Source: Sphingobacterium sp. (GTDB taxonomy: Bacteria > Bacteroidota > Bacteroidia > Sphingobacteriales > Sphingobacteriaceae). Taken from it: 64,000 nt of DNA. Of this stretch, positions 18,388 to 25,532 are shown piece after piece. A model generated the notes under the pieces. That model was not told where the DNA came from and did no database searches. It saw nothing but the letters and a program-made list of their open reading frames with translations. The stretch spans positions 100,447 to 164,446 of the forward strand of contig JAITTY010000004.1 in assembly GCA_031286695.1 (NCBI GenBank), given 5' to 3'. The first letter of the stretch is position 1. Each line of letters opens with the position of its first letter. Both the position numbers and the translations under genes were made by a program.

Positions 18388-20832
18388 ATGCCGAAGCAAC
18401 TATTTGATACAGGGTATAGCCGAATAATAGGTATACTGTTCTTGCTATTGGTGACCGCGAGCTCCTTAAGCGGGCAATCCAGGAAGGTTATTGATTTTAA
18501 TAAAGGCTGGTGGTTTAAACTGGACAGCAACCAGCAATACAGTGATGGACGAAAAGGAGAAGGCTGGCGACAGCTCGATCTGCCGCATGACTGGAGCATC
18601 GAAATGCCATTTAGAGAAAACAGCCCCGCAGGGAGTGGGGCTGCTTACCTCGATGGTGGCGTAGGCTGGTATCAAAAAACGTTTAAGCTGGCGAAGGCCG
18701 AGCGGGGGCAGCGGATATTTGTCGCATTTGAAGGTGTATACGAAAACAGCGAAGTCTGGATCAATGGGCATTTCTTAGGGAAAAGACCTAATGGTTATAT
18801 CGGATTCGAATATGAGCTGTCACATGATCTATACTGGGATGGTAGGGACAATCTGCTGTCCGTCAAAGTAAATAACAAGAATCAACCCAACTCGCGTTTC
18901 TATTCCGGTTCGGGGATCTATCGGGATGTTAAATTAATCAGCCGAAATCCAATCAGCATAGGCACCAGCAGTATCTTCATAAAAACTAGGCAGCTCACCG
19001 ACAAACGTGCAGCAGTAGACCTGTCGCTGGCAATTGAGCAGAGCCGTAAAGAGTCAAAAAAGATGACGCTGCTGACAGAGGTCCTTTCGGCTCAAGGTGC
19101 TGTTGTCGCAAGCAAACGTACTACTTTGAACGCTGTCAAAGCAGGTCTACATCCCATCGCACAGCAGATCGTTATCGAAAATCCCGTCTTATGGGATATT
19201 GAAAGTCCCTATCAATATACAGCAAAAATGCAGCTCATTGTGGATGGTCAGGTGCTGGATGAACAGCATACCAAATTTGGCTTACGCAATTTTAGCTTCG
19301 ATCAGCAGCAGGGCTTTATACTGAATGGAAGACAGCTTAAAATCCGGGGGGTCTGTTTACATAGTGATCTCGGCGCACTAGGCATGGCATTTAATCGGTC
19401 TGCAGCATTACGTCAGCTCCGCATGATGAAAGCAATGGGGGTGAATGGGATACGGACATCACACAATCCTGCGGCCCCAGCGTTTTTGGACCTTTGCGAC
19501 AGCCTGGGTTTTGTCGTGATGAGCGAAACATTCGATGTCTGGAAAGGCCATAAAAATCCCTATGACTATCATTTATACTGGGATCAATGGTACAAGCGGG
19601 ACTTTGTTGATCATGTCAAAAGGGACCGAAATCATCCGTCGCTGTTTATCTGGTGCCTGGGTAATGAAGCGCAGGAGCAATGGCATTCCAAAGCTGATGG
19701 TACAGCCATTCCGATCGCGCTGGCAGCAATCGTCGATAGTCTAGATGGCACACGTCCGACCACCATTGCTAATAATGAGCTTTCCAAAGCCAATCCCGTA
19801 CTGATGAGTGACGCGGTGGATTTAGTTGGCTATAACTACAATCATAAAAAATGGGCAAGCTTCCCACAGGATCATCCCGGAAAGAAATTTATCGTAACCG
19901 AAAGCACCTCGGCATTGGAAAGCCGTGGGAAATATGATTTGGTTCCTTACGATTCCATTCGCATGTGGCCCGAAAGATGGGATATTCCTTTTGATGGGGG
20001 CAACAAGGACAGGAGCATATCGGCTTACGACAATGTATTCACGCCTTGGGGATCAAACCATCAGACGAGCTTGCGGTTAATGGAAAAATACAGCCATATT
20101 GCAGGTATGTATGTGTGGACGGGTTTTGATTATCTTGGCGAGCCCACGCCATACACTTGGCCGGCGCGAAGTTCGTACTTTGGCATTGTGGATCTAGCCG
20201 GATTTCCGAAGGATGTCTACTATCTGTATCAAAGTGTATGGACAGAAAAACCGGTCTTGCATGTATTGCCTCATTGGAATTGGAAGCAGGGTGACCAGGT
20301 AGACGTCGTGGTCTATTTTAATCAAGCTGACCGGGTGGAGCTTTATCTGAACGGTAGAAAAATAGGAGAACAGTCCAAAGACCCAGACCGGTACGACCTT
20401 GTGTTTAAAGGCGTGCAATTTGAACCTGGGAAGATTGAGACAATTTCGTATCAAGGAACGAAGAAGGTGCTGAGTAAAACAATCCATACGGCATCGAAAG
20501 CGCACCGCATACAATTGTCATCAGAAAATGCCACTTTCGATACAGCAAACAGAGAACTTTGCTTTGTACATGCTTATGTGGTGGACGAGTTTGGTACAAT
20601 CGTCCCGGATGCCGCTGATAGAATCGAATTTGAGGTGGAGGGAAATGGTGCTAGAATTGTGGCGACAGACAATGGCAATACGACGGATCTGACCAGTTTT
20701 CAATCGGCGTCGCGTCACGCATTTCACGGCAAAGCATTGGTGATCGTCAAAAGTGAAAATAAAGGGTCAATTGTCGTTAGAGCAAATAGTAAGGGACTTA
20801 TTTCAGGAAAAGTGCAAATTAATGCGAAGTAG
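18388..20832 (+). CDS. GH2 beta-galactosidase-type glycoside hydrolase
   Basis: An 814-residue family 2 enzyme with an N-terminal membrane/signal segment (GILFLLLVTASSLSGQ). It then has the sugar-binding jelly roll (WRQLDLPHDWSIE, with YENSEVWINGHFLGKRPNGY), Ig-like domain, TIM barrel (NGIRTSHNPAAPAFLDLCD) and C-terminal domains. The acid/base should be Glu427 in WCLGNEAQ and the nucleophile Glu505 in FIVTESTSA. GH2 members include beta-galactosidases, beta-mannosidases and beta-glucuronidases; the sequence style is closest to the beta-galactosidase group. With the GH31 this fits trimming of galactosylated xyloglucan side chains. It is the last gene of the operon and is followed by a hairpin terminator. 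Confidence 0.85.
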   Translation: MPKQLFDTGYSRIIGILFLLLVTASSLSGQSRKVIDFNKGWWFKLDSNQQYSDGRKGEGWRQLDLPHDWSIEMPFRENSPAGSGAAYLDGGVGWYQKTFKLAKAERGQRIFVAFEGVYENSEVWINGHFLGKRPNGYIGFEYELSHDLYWDGRDNLLSVKVNNKNQPNSRFYSGSGIYRDVKLISRNPISIGTSSIFIKTRQLTDKRAAVDLSLAIEQSRKESKKMTLLTEVLSAQGAVVASKRTTLNAVKAGLHPIAQQIVIENPVLWDIESPYQYTAKMQLIVDGQVLDEQHTKFGLRNFSFDQQQGFILNGRQLKIRGVCLHSDLGALGMAFNRSAALRQLRMMKAMGVNGIRTSHNPAAPAFLDLCDSLGFVVMSETFDVWKGHKNPYDYHLYWDQWYKRDFVDHVKRDRNHPSLFIWCLGNEAQEQWHSKADGTAIPIALAAIVDSLDGTRPTTIANNELSKANPVLMSDAVDLVGYNYNHKKWASFPQDHPGKKFIVTESTSALESRGKYDLVPYDSIRMWPERWDIPFDGGNKDRSISAYDNVFTPWGSNHQTSLRLMEKYSHIAGMYVWTGFDYLGEPTPYTWPARSSYFGIVDLAGFPKDVYYLYQSVWTEKPVLHVLPHWNWKQGDQVDVVVYFNQADRVELYLNGRKIGEQSKDPDRYDLVFKGVQFEPGKIETISYQGTKKVLSKTIHTASKAHRIQLSSENATFDTANRELCFVHAYVVDEFGTIVPDAADRIEFEVEGNGARIVATDNGNTTDLTSFQSASRHAFHGKALVIVKSENKGSIVVRANSKGLISGKVQINAK

Positions 20833-20862
20833 GGAGTCTGGTACTGCTTTCCTCCGAAAACA

Positions 20863-20898
20863 AAAAAATACTGTCTGAGAAATCAGACAGTATTTTTT
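20863..20898. terminator. strong bidirectional hairpin terminator
   Basis: A perfect 16-bp stem, AAAAAATACTGTCTGA (20863-20878) with its complement at 20883-20898, closed by a GAAA loop. It has A-tract and T-tract on both sides, so it can stop the PUL transcript from the left and the thioredoxin-like gene from the right. Confidence 0.9.
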
Positions 20899-20957
20899 CT
20901 TCTATTATCTCGAAAATTGGTTCTGTTCTAGGACTATATTGAAAGATAGTATTCAAT

Positions 20958-21506
20958 TTAATTGTTAACCACATTTACTTGTTTTAGCTGATATTTAAGT
21001 TTTTCTCCAGAACTCGGTCTTATTGCATCATTAGTAATCAGTGTTCCTTGTTTATCGACGATTGCATAAATAGGTATGCCTCTAAATTGCTTTTTGCTGT
21101 CGAATAAAAATAGGTTTTCTAAATCCGTTGCAAATTGATTCGGTTTTCCGTCCGGTGCCTGATATGTTACAAAATATCCTGTGGCGTTCTCGGTTTTTAG
21201 TACTTCTAGAGCTTTATCCGTCTCTCCAAAATTGTCGATACTAATATAGAGTTTGACTATATCTTCGTTCGTAAAAAACTCATCAAGTCCTTTAGAACTT
21301 TTCAGTTCCTGAATACACGGTTTGCACCACGAAGCCATAAAATCAATATAAATAACCTTCCCTTTAAATTGCTTAATCAAATCATTAAACGATAAGGGAT
21401 GTTTTAAAATGGTGAGCACATCTTTAGGTTTCGATAAATCTGTCTGTCCATGTAGCTTTCCTAGAATTAACGGGAAGAAAAATAAGGAAGTTAAATATTT
21501 TTTCAT
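20958..21506 (-). CDS. thioredoxin-like (TlpA/redoxin family) envelope protein
   Basis: A 182-residue protein with a signal peptide (MKKYLTSLFFFPLILGKLHGQ), so it acts outside the cytoplasm. The thioredoxin fold is marked by IDFMASWCKPC, giving the redox pair Cys61 and Cys64, and later by a strand and loop before the cis-Pro region (GIPIYAIVD). Such TlpA-like proteins reduce or isomerise disulfides in the periplasm, often serving cytochrome maturation or envelope proteins. The gene stands alone, convergent with the GH2 operon across the shared terminator. A specific partner is not evident. Confidence 0.8.
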   Translation of the reverse strand: MKKYLTSLFFFPLILGKLHGQTDLSKPKDVLTILKHPLSFNDLIKQFKGKVIYIDFMASWCKPCIQELKSSKGLDEFFTNEDIVKLYISIDNFGETDKALEVLKTENATGYFVTYQAPDGKPNQFATDLENLFLFDSKKQFRGIPIYAIVDKQGTLITNDAIRPSSGEKLKYQLKQVNVVNN

Positions 21507-21870
21507 TGATTATCTTTTGTACATAAAAGTAACCAACAAATGCAGCGTTTTTAGATTCGTTTAAGTTAAAAGTAGTTAAAATTGTATTCTATATTCTAAT
21601 ATTACGGGTATAGTTCAAATTGATACACTTTTGTTCCATAATTGACTTGAAAAAGGGAAGAGTGCTGAGAATTGATCATTGGCGACCGTTGGCAAAATAA
21701 TAAAACCGAGTCAAATGATTGTATATATTAGAGAACTTTCCAATATTTATAGAAAATAACGAAACAGGATACTAAATCCACGACGGACTTAGATCAGTTG
21801 GATTTTAACAAAAATGAACGTATCACCACTACGTGATTTCGAGGCCAGTCATTCCCTTAATTTTTGAGTA
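21507..21870. other. intergenic region, no gene seen
   Basis: This 364-bp gap separates two divergent genes. Only very short open frames occur. It is AT-rich and should contain the promoters of the thioredoxin-like gene and of the lipoprotein gene to the right, but no element matched well enough to list. Confidence 0.4.
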
Positions 21871-22728
21871 ATGGTATCATTGAATATAAATAAAGTACTT
21901 ATAGTAATATCTGTATTGACTATTTTGACCACTTTGGGATGTGTTTCTGAAGTTCAGAAAAAACCGTCAACTTTTAAAACCTTACAAAAGGTTCCTGAAA
22001 GTGGAACCTATTTTAGAAATTCGGATACTTCGTCTTTATTTGCTGTCATTCAGGGTATGAATTCAATTCATCTTTATAAGATAGATTTTAGGGACAGTGT
22101 CTATATAGGTAAATTCTTTGGCGAAAAAAGTAATGACTCCATTTTTATGGATTGGAGGGATTATCAGAAATATCCTTATAATTCGAAAATAGGTTATATT
22201 GGAGGACAACCTTATCCAATGTGGACTATTGCTAGAAAAAATAAGGAAAATCCCAAAAATGATATTAAAGGATATTTTTCAATAGATGAAATGGTAAACG
22301 ATCCGCTATTGGGACAAAAACTTGAGCGAATTTCCAATGAAACTTTTTCAAGGGTTTTGCTTTCCTACTTAGAAAAGACAATATTTAACTTTAGAAAAAA
22401 TATTATGATTTTTGATTCTAAAAATCTAAATGGTCGGAAATATGACTGTAATATAAATATTGATCATAGAGATTTAAATTACCAATTTGACAATCCCTAT
22501 GGAACAATTAATTTGTTTTATAATCTTACAATTTCTACAAATGGTGAAATAGTAGAGTCCGGTATTGATCATTTGAAAAATGCGAATCAAAAAATTGAGC
22601 TAATAAAAGAAGTTGCACATAATTTAATTGGTAAAAAAGCACAAATTTATACAATATTAAATCTTCCCGTTTCCACATGCATCCCATGTGCAGTGACGAT
22701 ACGATTTACTGTACTCGCTGTTAAATAG
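21871..22728 (+). CDS. hypothetical lipoprotein
   Basis: A 285-residue protein with an N-terminal hydrophobic leader ending in a lipobox-like TTLGC, placing the lipidated cysteine at residue 24. The remainder is soluble. The last third ([20 protein letters not shown] and onward) has alternating strands somewhat like a TonB-C domain, but no confident family is recognised and a CxxC (STCIPC) sits near the end. The composition is already more AT-rich than the PUL. It is the last intact-looking gene before the tRNA-remnant junction. Confidence 0.55.
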   Translation: MVSLNINKVLIVISVLTILTTLGCVSEVQKKPSTFKTLQKVPESGTYFRNSDTSSLFAVIQGMNSIHLYKIDFRDSVYIGKFFGEKSNDSIFMDWRDYQKYPYNSKIGYIGGQPYPMWTIARKNKENPKNDIKGYFSIDEMVNDPLLGQKLERISNETFSRVLLSYLEKTIFNFRKNIMIFDSKNLNGRKYDCNINIDHRDLNYQFDNPYGTINLFYNLTISTNGEIVESGIDHLKNANQKIELIKEVAHNLIGKKAQIYTILNLPVSTCIPCAVTIRFTVLAVK

Positions 22729-22994
22729 CTGGTTGTTGAAGCTCTTCTAGTATTTTCCAGCATTGGTATAGTCCTCTGGGAAGATGGAAGCAACCTTTCC
22801 ATTTTCCACCTTTTAAAGAAAGGAGGGGCCCACCTGTGCGTTTGAGGTATCCATACCATTCGGGATATTCAGGGTCCTTAAAATGTGCCCATGGACCGCA
22901 CGTGAAAGCCATGCTGGATTCTGGTCGATCTGATTGTAAAGCGTGGAAAATAGCCATACCTGCTGTTTTTGGTGCTACCTTAGGCAATGAACAA

Positions 22995-23028
22995 AAAAAA
23001 GCTTTCTGATTTCTCAAAAAGCTTTTTT
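22995..23028 (-). terminator. hairpin terminator beside the tRNA remnant
   Basis: An 11-bp stem, AAAAAAGCTTT (22995-23005) with AAAGCTTTTTT (23018-23028), and a 12-nt loop. On the minus strand it sits only 4 nt beyond the CCA end of the tRNA fragment, exactly where a tRNA gene's own terminator is expected. That suggests the sequence immediately left of the fragment is the native downstream flank. Confidence 0.6.
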
Positions 23029-23032
23029 GTCT

Positions 23033-23055
23033 TGGCGGAAGAGGCGGGATTCGAA
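23033..23055 (-). other. 3' end of a tRNA gene only (attachment-site core)
   Basis: On the minus strand these 23 nt read TTCGAATC, then CCGCCTCTTCCGCCA: the T-loop, the 3' side of the T-stem, the 3' acceptor strand, a G discriminator and CCA. The 5' side of the T-stem and everything before it are missing; the flanking bases do not fold into a tRNA. This is the signature of a site-specific integration junction in the T-loop half of a tRNA gene. The acceptor sequence and G73 suggest tRNA-Ser, but this is tentative. No intact integrase is in the window. Confidence 0.6.
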
Positions 23056-23303
23056 TTTCACGTTTCTTCATAATATTGCCTTTATTTTGTTTAAATTAAA
23101 TTTTCAATACCAATCTTTGTGAGTTTTAGGCCCAAATTTGGTGCTGTTTTGGGTGCGTTTTTTAATTATTGGCATTCTAATTTAAACATTTTTGTAGAAT
23201 TTTTCTAGAATTAAAATTATCAAATTTCTACAGATGAATGTAGATGGTAAGTTTTTATTAGAAAAGTCCAAACTTAGCTGTCGGAAAAATGGGGTATCTA
23301 CAG
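23056..23303. other. junction sequence with repeated TTTGGTGCT
   Basis: No gene is seen in these 248 bp. TTTGGTGCT at 23137-23145 recurs at 22968-22976 on the other side of the tRNA fragment, within a longer 14/16 match (TGCTGTTTTTGGTGCT and TGCTGTTTTGGGTGCG). Such repeats around an attachment core could be recombinase arm sites, but the copies are short and this is speculative. Confidence 0.3.
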
Positions 23304-23790
23304 TTATGTTCCTAATAACTGGACTCGGTTTTCAAATAAAGTTAAGAACTGGTTTAGAATAATAGGCCAATTACGAATGGGCATTGTCCATTTTCTAGAG
23401 ATTTCTCTCAAAGCCAAATATATAGATTGCAATACGGCATCATCGCTGGGAAATGACAGTTTATTCTTTTTGTATTTAGGGATCTTCCCATTCATGTTTT
23501 CGATGATATTGGTCTTATAGATTATTCTTCGGATCTCAGTTGTAAAGTCGTAAAAGACGGTTATTTTGTCCCAGTTCTCCTTACATTATCTTGCAGCATA
23601 TGGATACTTGGATTCCCATCTATCGGCAAAATCTGCCAGTACGGTTTGTGCAAACTGTTTATTGGGAGCATAATAGATAGGCTTCATATCCGCTGTAAAC
23701 GCCTTTTTATCCTTCCATACAACATGCTGCAGGCATTTCGCATCAGTTAGAAAATACAGACCTGGGGGCTGTTCCCAGGAAAGACATGCC
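23304..23790 (-). pseudogene. IS256-family transposase remnant
   Basis: Read on the minus strand, this region gives the C-terminal part of a Mutator/IS256 transposase: KDKKAFTADMKPIY, then [41 protein letters not shown] and [18 protein letters not shown] before a natural stop. One in-frame TAA (23586-23588) interrupts the otherwise continuous frame, and the N-terminal two thirds including the first catalytic Asp residues are missing. The element is therefore dead. It marks past transposition at the island border. No intact terminal inverted repeats were found. Confidence 0.8.
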
Positions 23791-24162
23791 GTATAGTAGT
23801 GAAAAACCGGTTTTTGAAGGTTTTTAGAGATATGAGACTTCTCTTTTCTAAAATCAAAATAATAACCGATATTTTATTTCAAAAACAAATACATGAAAGT
23901 GGATTAATCTAATCGATTTTTTTGATACAAAAAATTAAATTTATAAAAAAATATATTTTATAGAAATACTTATAAATAAGCATGTTAATATCTATAAATT
24001 ATAGATAACGTAAAAATTACAAATAAATAACAGAATAATGTCTTTAATATTTCAATATTTAATAAATATTTATCATATTTAATCAGAAAATTATTACAAC
24101 TAATTGCGCTAATATTAATTGTATTTCAAAAATTATACACCAATAAAAGAGAAGAAAATTTA
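23791..24162. other. very AT-rich leader of the biosynthetic cluster
   Basis: About 370 bp of extremely AT-rich sequence with no plausible gene. The promoter for the cluster's first gene should lie here. The ATG at 24163 is preceded by AAGAGAAGAAAATTTA, an A/G-rich start context. Confidence 0.4.
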
Positions 24163-25131
24163 ATGCGAGATTTAATTGGAAATACGCCATTAAGACGATG
24201 TTCATACCTTTCATCTAAATTTGATACTAATGTATTTATAAAAGAGGAATATTGTAATCCTGGAATGTCCTCTAAAGACAGAGTTGCTTTATATATGATA
24301 GAGGATGCAATTAATTTTAAAAAGATTAAGCCTGGGGGTACTTTTGTTGAAGCGAGTAGTGGTAATACTGGATACGGGATAGCATTATTATCTCGAGAAA
24401 TGGGCTATAAGTCAAAAATTTTTGTGTCCAAATCTTGTTCTGGGGAAAAAATAGAACTACTTAAATCAGCCGGAGCAGATGTTGAGATCTGTGAAAATTC
24501 TAATGGTCTTAGCGACTTTTTTTCGACGCAATTTTTAGCACAGTCTTATGCATCAAATAATTATAATACATATTTTACTAATCAATATTATAATTCTTCA
24601 AATATCAGGGCTCATTACAAAACTACTGGTCCCGAAATATGGAGCCAAATGTTTGGATCCATAACACATTTTATTGCGGGAATAGGAACAGGTGGCACTA
24701 TTTCTGGAATTGGTCGCTATCTAAAAGAAAAAGACGAAAAGATTAGTGTTTTAGGAGTTGAACCCTATGGATCAATTTTGTCTCACTTTTTAGAATATGG
24801 TAAGTTGCCTGTACTAAATAGGCAATTGGACCCAATTGAAGGGATAGGTAGGACATTTGTTCCGGGAACATTAGATATTAAATATGTTGATAAGATTTAT
24901 CAAATAGGAGTTAGTGAAAGTCGCACTGCTGCTCATAAATACAAAGACAAAACTGGGTTTATTGCTGGCTTTTCTAGTGCGGCGATATTGGCAATGGTAG
25001 AATATTATTGGAAAGAATTAATGTTTAAAAAGTCTGATAACGTTGTTTTATTATTTCCAGACCATGGTAGCAGGTATTTTTCAAAATTATATCGGAATAT
25101 TGCAGGATATGAAAAAATATTGGAAAATTGA
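24163..25131 (+). CDS. PLP-dependent cysteine synthase/CBS-like enzyme
   Basis: A 322-residue fold-type II PLP enzyme. The cofactor lysine should be Lys38 in MSSKDR. SSGNTG (65-70) is the substrate/asparagine loop, GIGTGG (173-178) the phosphate loop, and GFSSAA the usual SSG-like serine motif. The C terminus (LFPDHGSRYFSKLY) resembles the cystathionine beta-synthase and SbnA-like branch more than housekeeping CysK. The family performs beta-replacement on serine derivatives. Standing at the head of an NRPS cluster, it most likely makes a beta-substituted alanine building block, such as 2,3-diaminopropionate, but the partner enzyme needed for that is not in the window. It is separated from the ligase gene by 400 bp, so it may have its own promoter. 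Confidence 0.8.
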   Translation: MRDLIGNTPLRRCSYLSSKFDTNVFIKEEYCNPGMSSKDRVALYMIEDAINFKKIKPGGTFVEASSGNTGYGIALLSREMGYKSKIFVSKSCSGEKIELLKSAGADVEICENSNGLSDFFSTQFLAQSYASNNYNTYFTNQYYNSSNIRAHYKTTGPEIWSQMFGSITHFIAGIGTGGTISGIGRYLKEKDEKISVLGVEPYGSILSHFLEYGKLPVLNRQLDPIEGIGRTFVPGTLDIKYVDKIYQIGVSESRTAAHKYKDKTGFIAGFSSAAILAMVEYYWKELMFKKSDNVVLLFPDHGSRYFSKLYRNIAGYEKILEN

Positions 25132-25241
25132 TATAATTCACGTCCTGTTAATTTTTTTTTGTTAAAATATTTCCTCTCTATTTCAAATTATTAATGCCAT
25201 TTTATAAACTAAAAATTTTTGATTTATGAATTATAACGTTT

Positions 25242-25296
25242 TATATAGTTTAAATAGAAAAGCAGCAGCGACTTATATGTGTATTTAAACTATATA
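25242..25296. promoter_or_regulatory. 15-bp perfect inverted repeat upstream of FAAL
   Basis: TATATAGTTTAAATA (25242-25256) is repeated in perfect inverse at 25282-25296 around a 25-nt loop containing GCAGCAGCG. It could be an operator for a dimeric regulator or an RNA hairpin. It has no terminal U-run of the usual kind directly after a GC stem, so a classic terminator is less likely. Confidence 0.45.
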
Positions 25297-25371
25297 TTTT
25301 TAATGATGTATTTACTGTAACAGGTAAGTAAGGTATTTATATATTCCGCTCAATTAATTGTAAAAAAAATT

Positions 25372-25497
25372 ATGAAAAATATTGGATTTCTATCAGCCCT
25401 ATTGTTTAAAAAGTTGTTTAGTAAAAATTTAAAATTGTTACTAAACGGATTGGAACTGTTTTATTATAAATCTGAAATCAATAGCAACGTTGAATAA
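25372..25497 (+). CDS. possible 41-residue small protein
   Basis: An ATG at 25372 preceded by an A-run (TAAAAAAAATT) opens a 41-codon frame, MKNIGFLSALLFKKL and onward to NSNVE, ending 35 bp before the FAAL start. It is basic and hydrophobic in the first half. Its start context is like real genes here, but length and AT bias make a chance frame quite possible. No family is recognised. It could be a leader peptide affecting the downstream TTG-started ligase gene. Confidence 0.25.
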   Translation: MKNIGFLSALLFKKLFSKNLKLLLNGLELFYYKSEINSNVE

Positions 25498-25532
25498 ATT
25501 CATTACTCTATAACCTAAATAAGAATTAAACT

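Noticed and set aside
22721-23071. 116-codon minus-strand open frame
   Set aside because: Its first third is a read-through of the tRNA 3' fragment and the hairpin terminator, and the rest ([17 protein letters not shown] and onward) matches no family I know. It may be a relic, but a real gene is not supported.
25372-25497. Small ORF as a RiPP precursor
   Set aside because: No RiPP-modifying enzyme is in the window and the peptide has no Cys/Ser/Thr-rich core or cleavage motif; kept only as a possible leader ORF.
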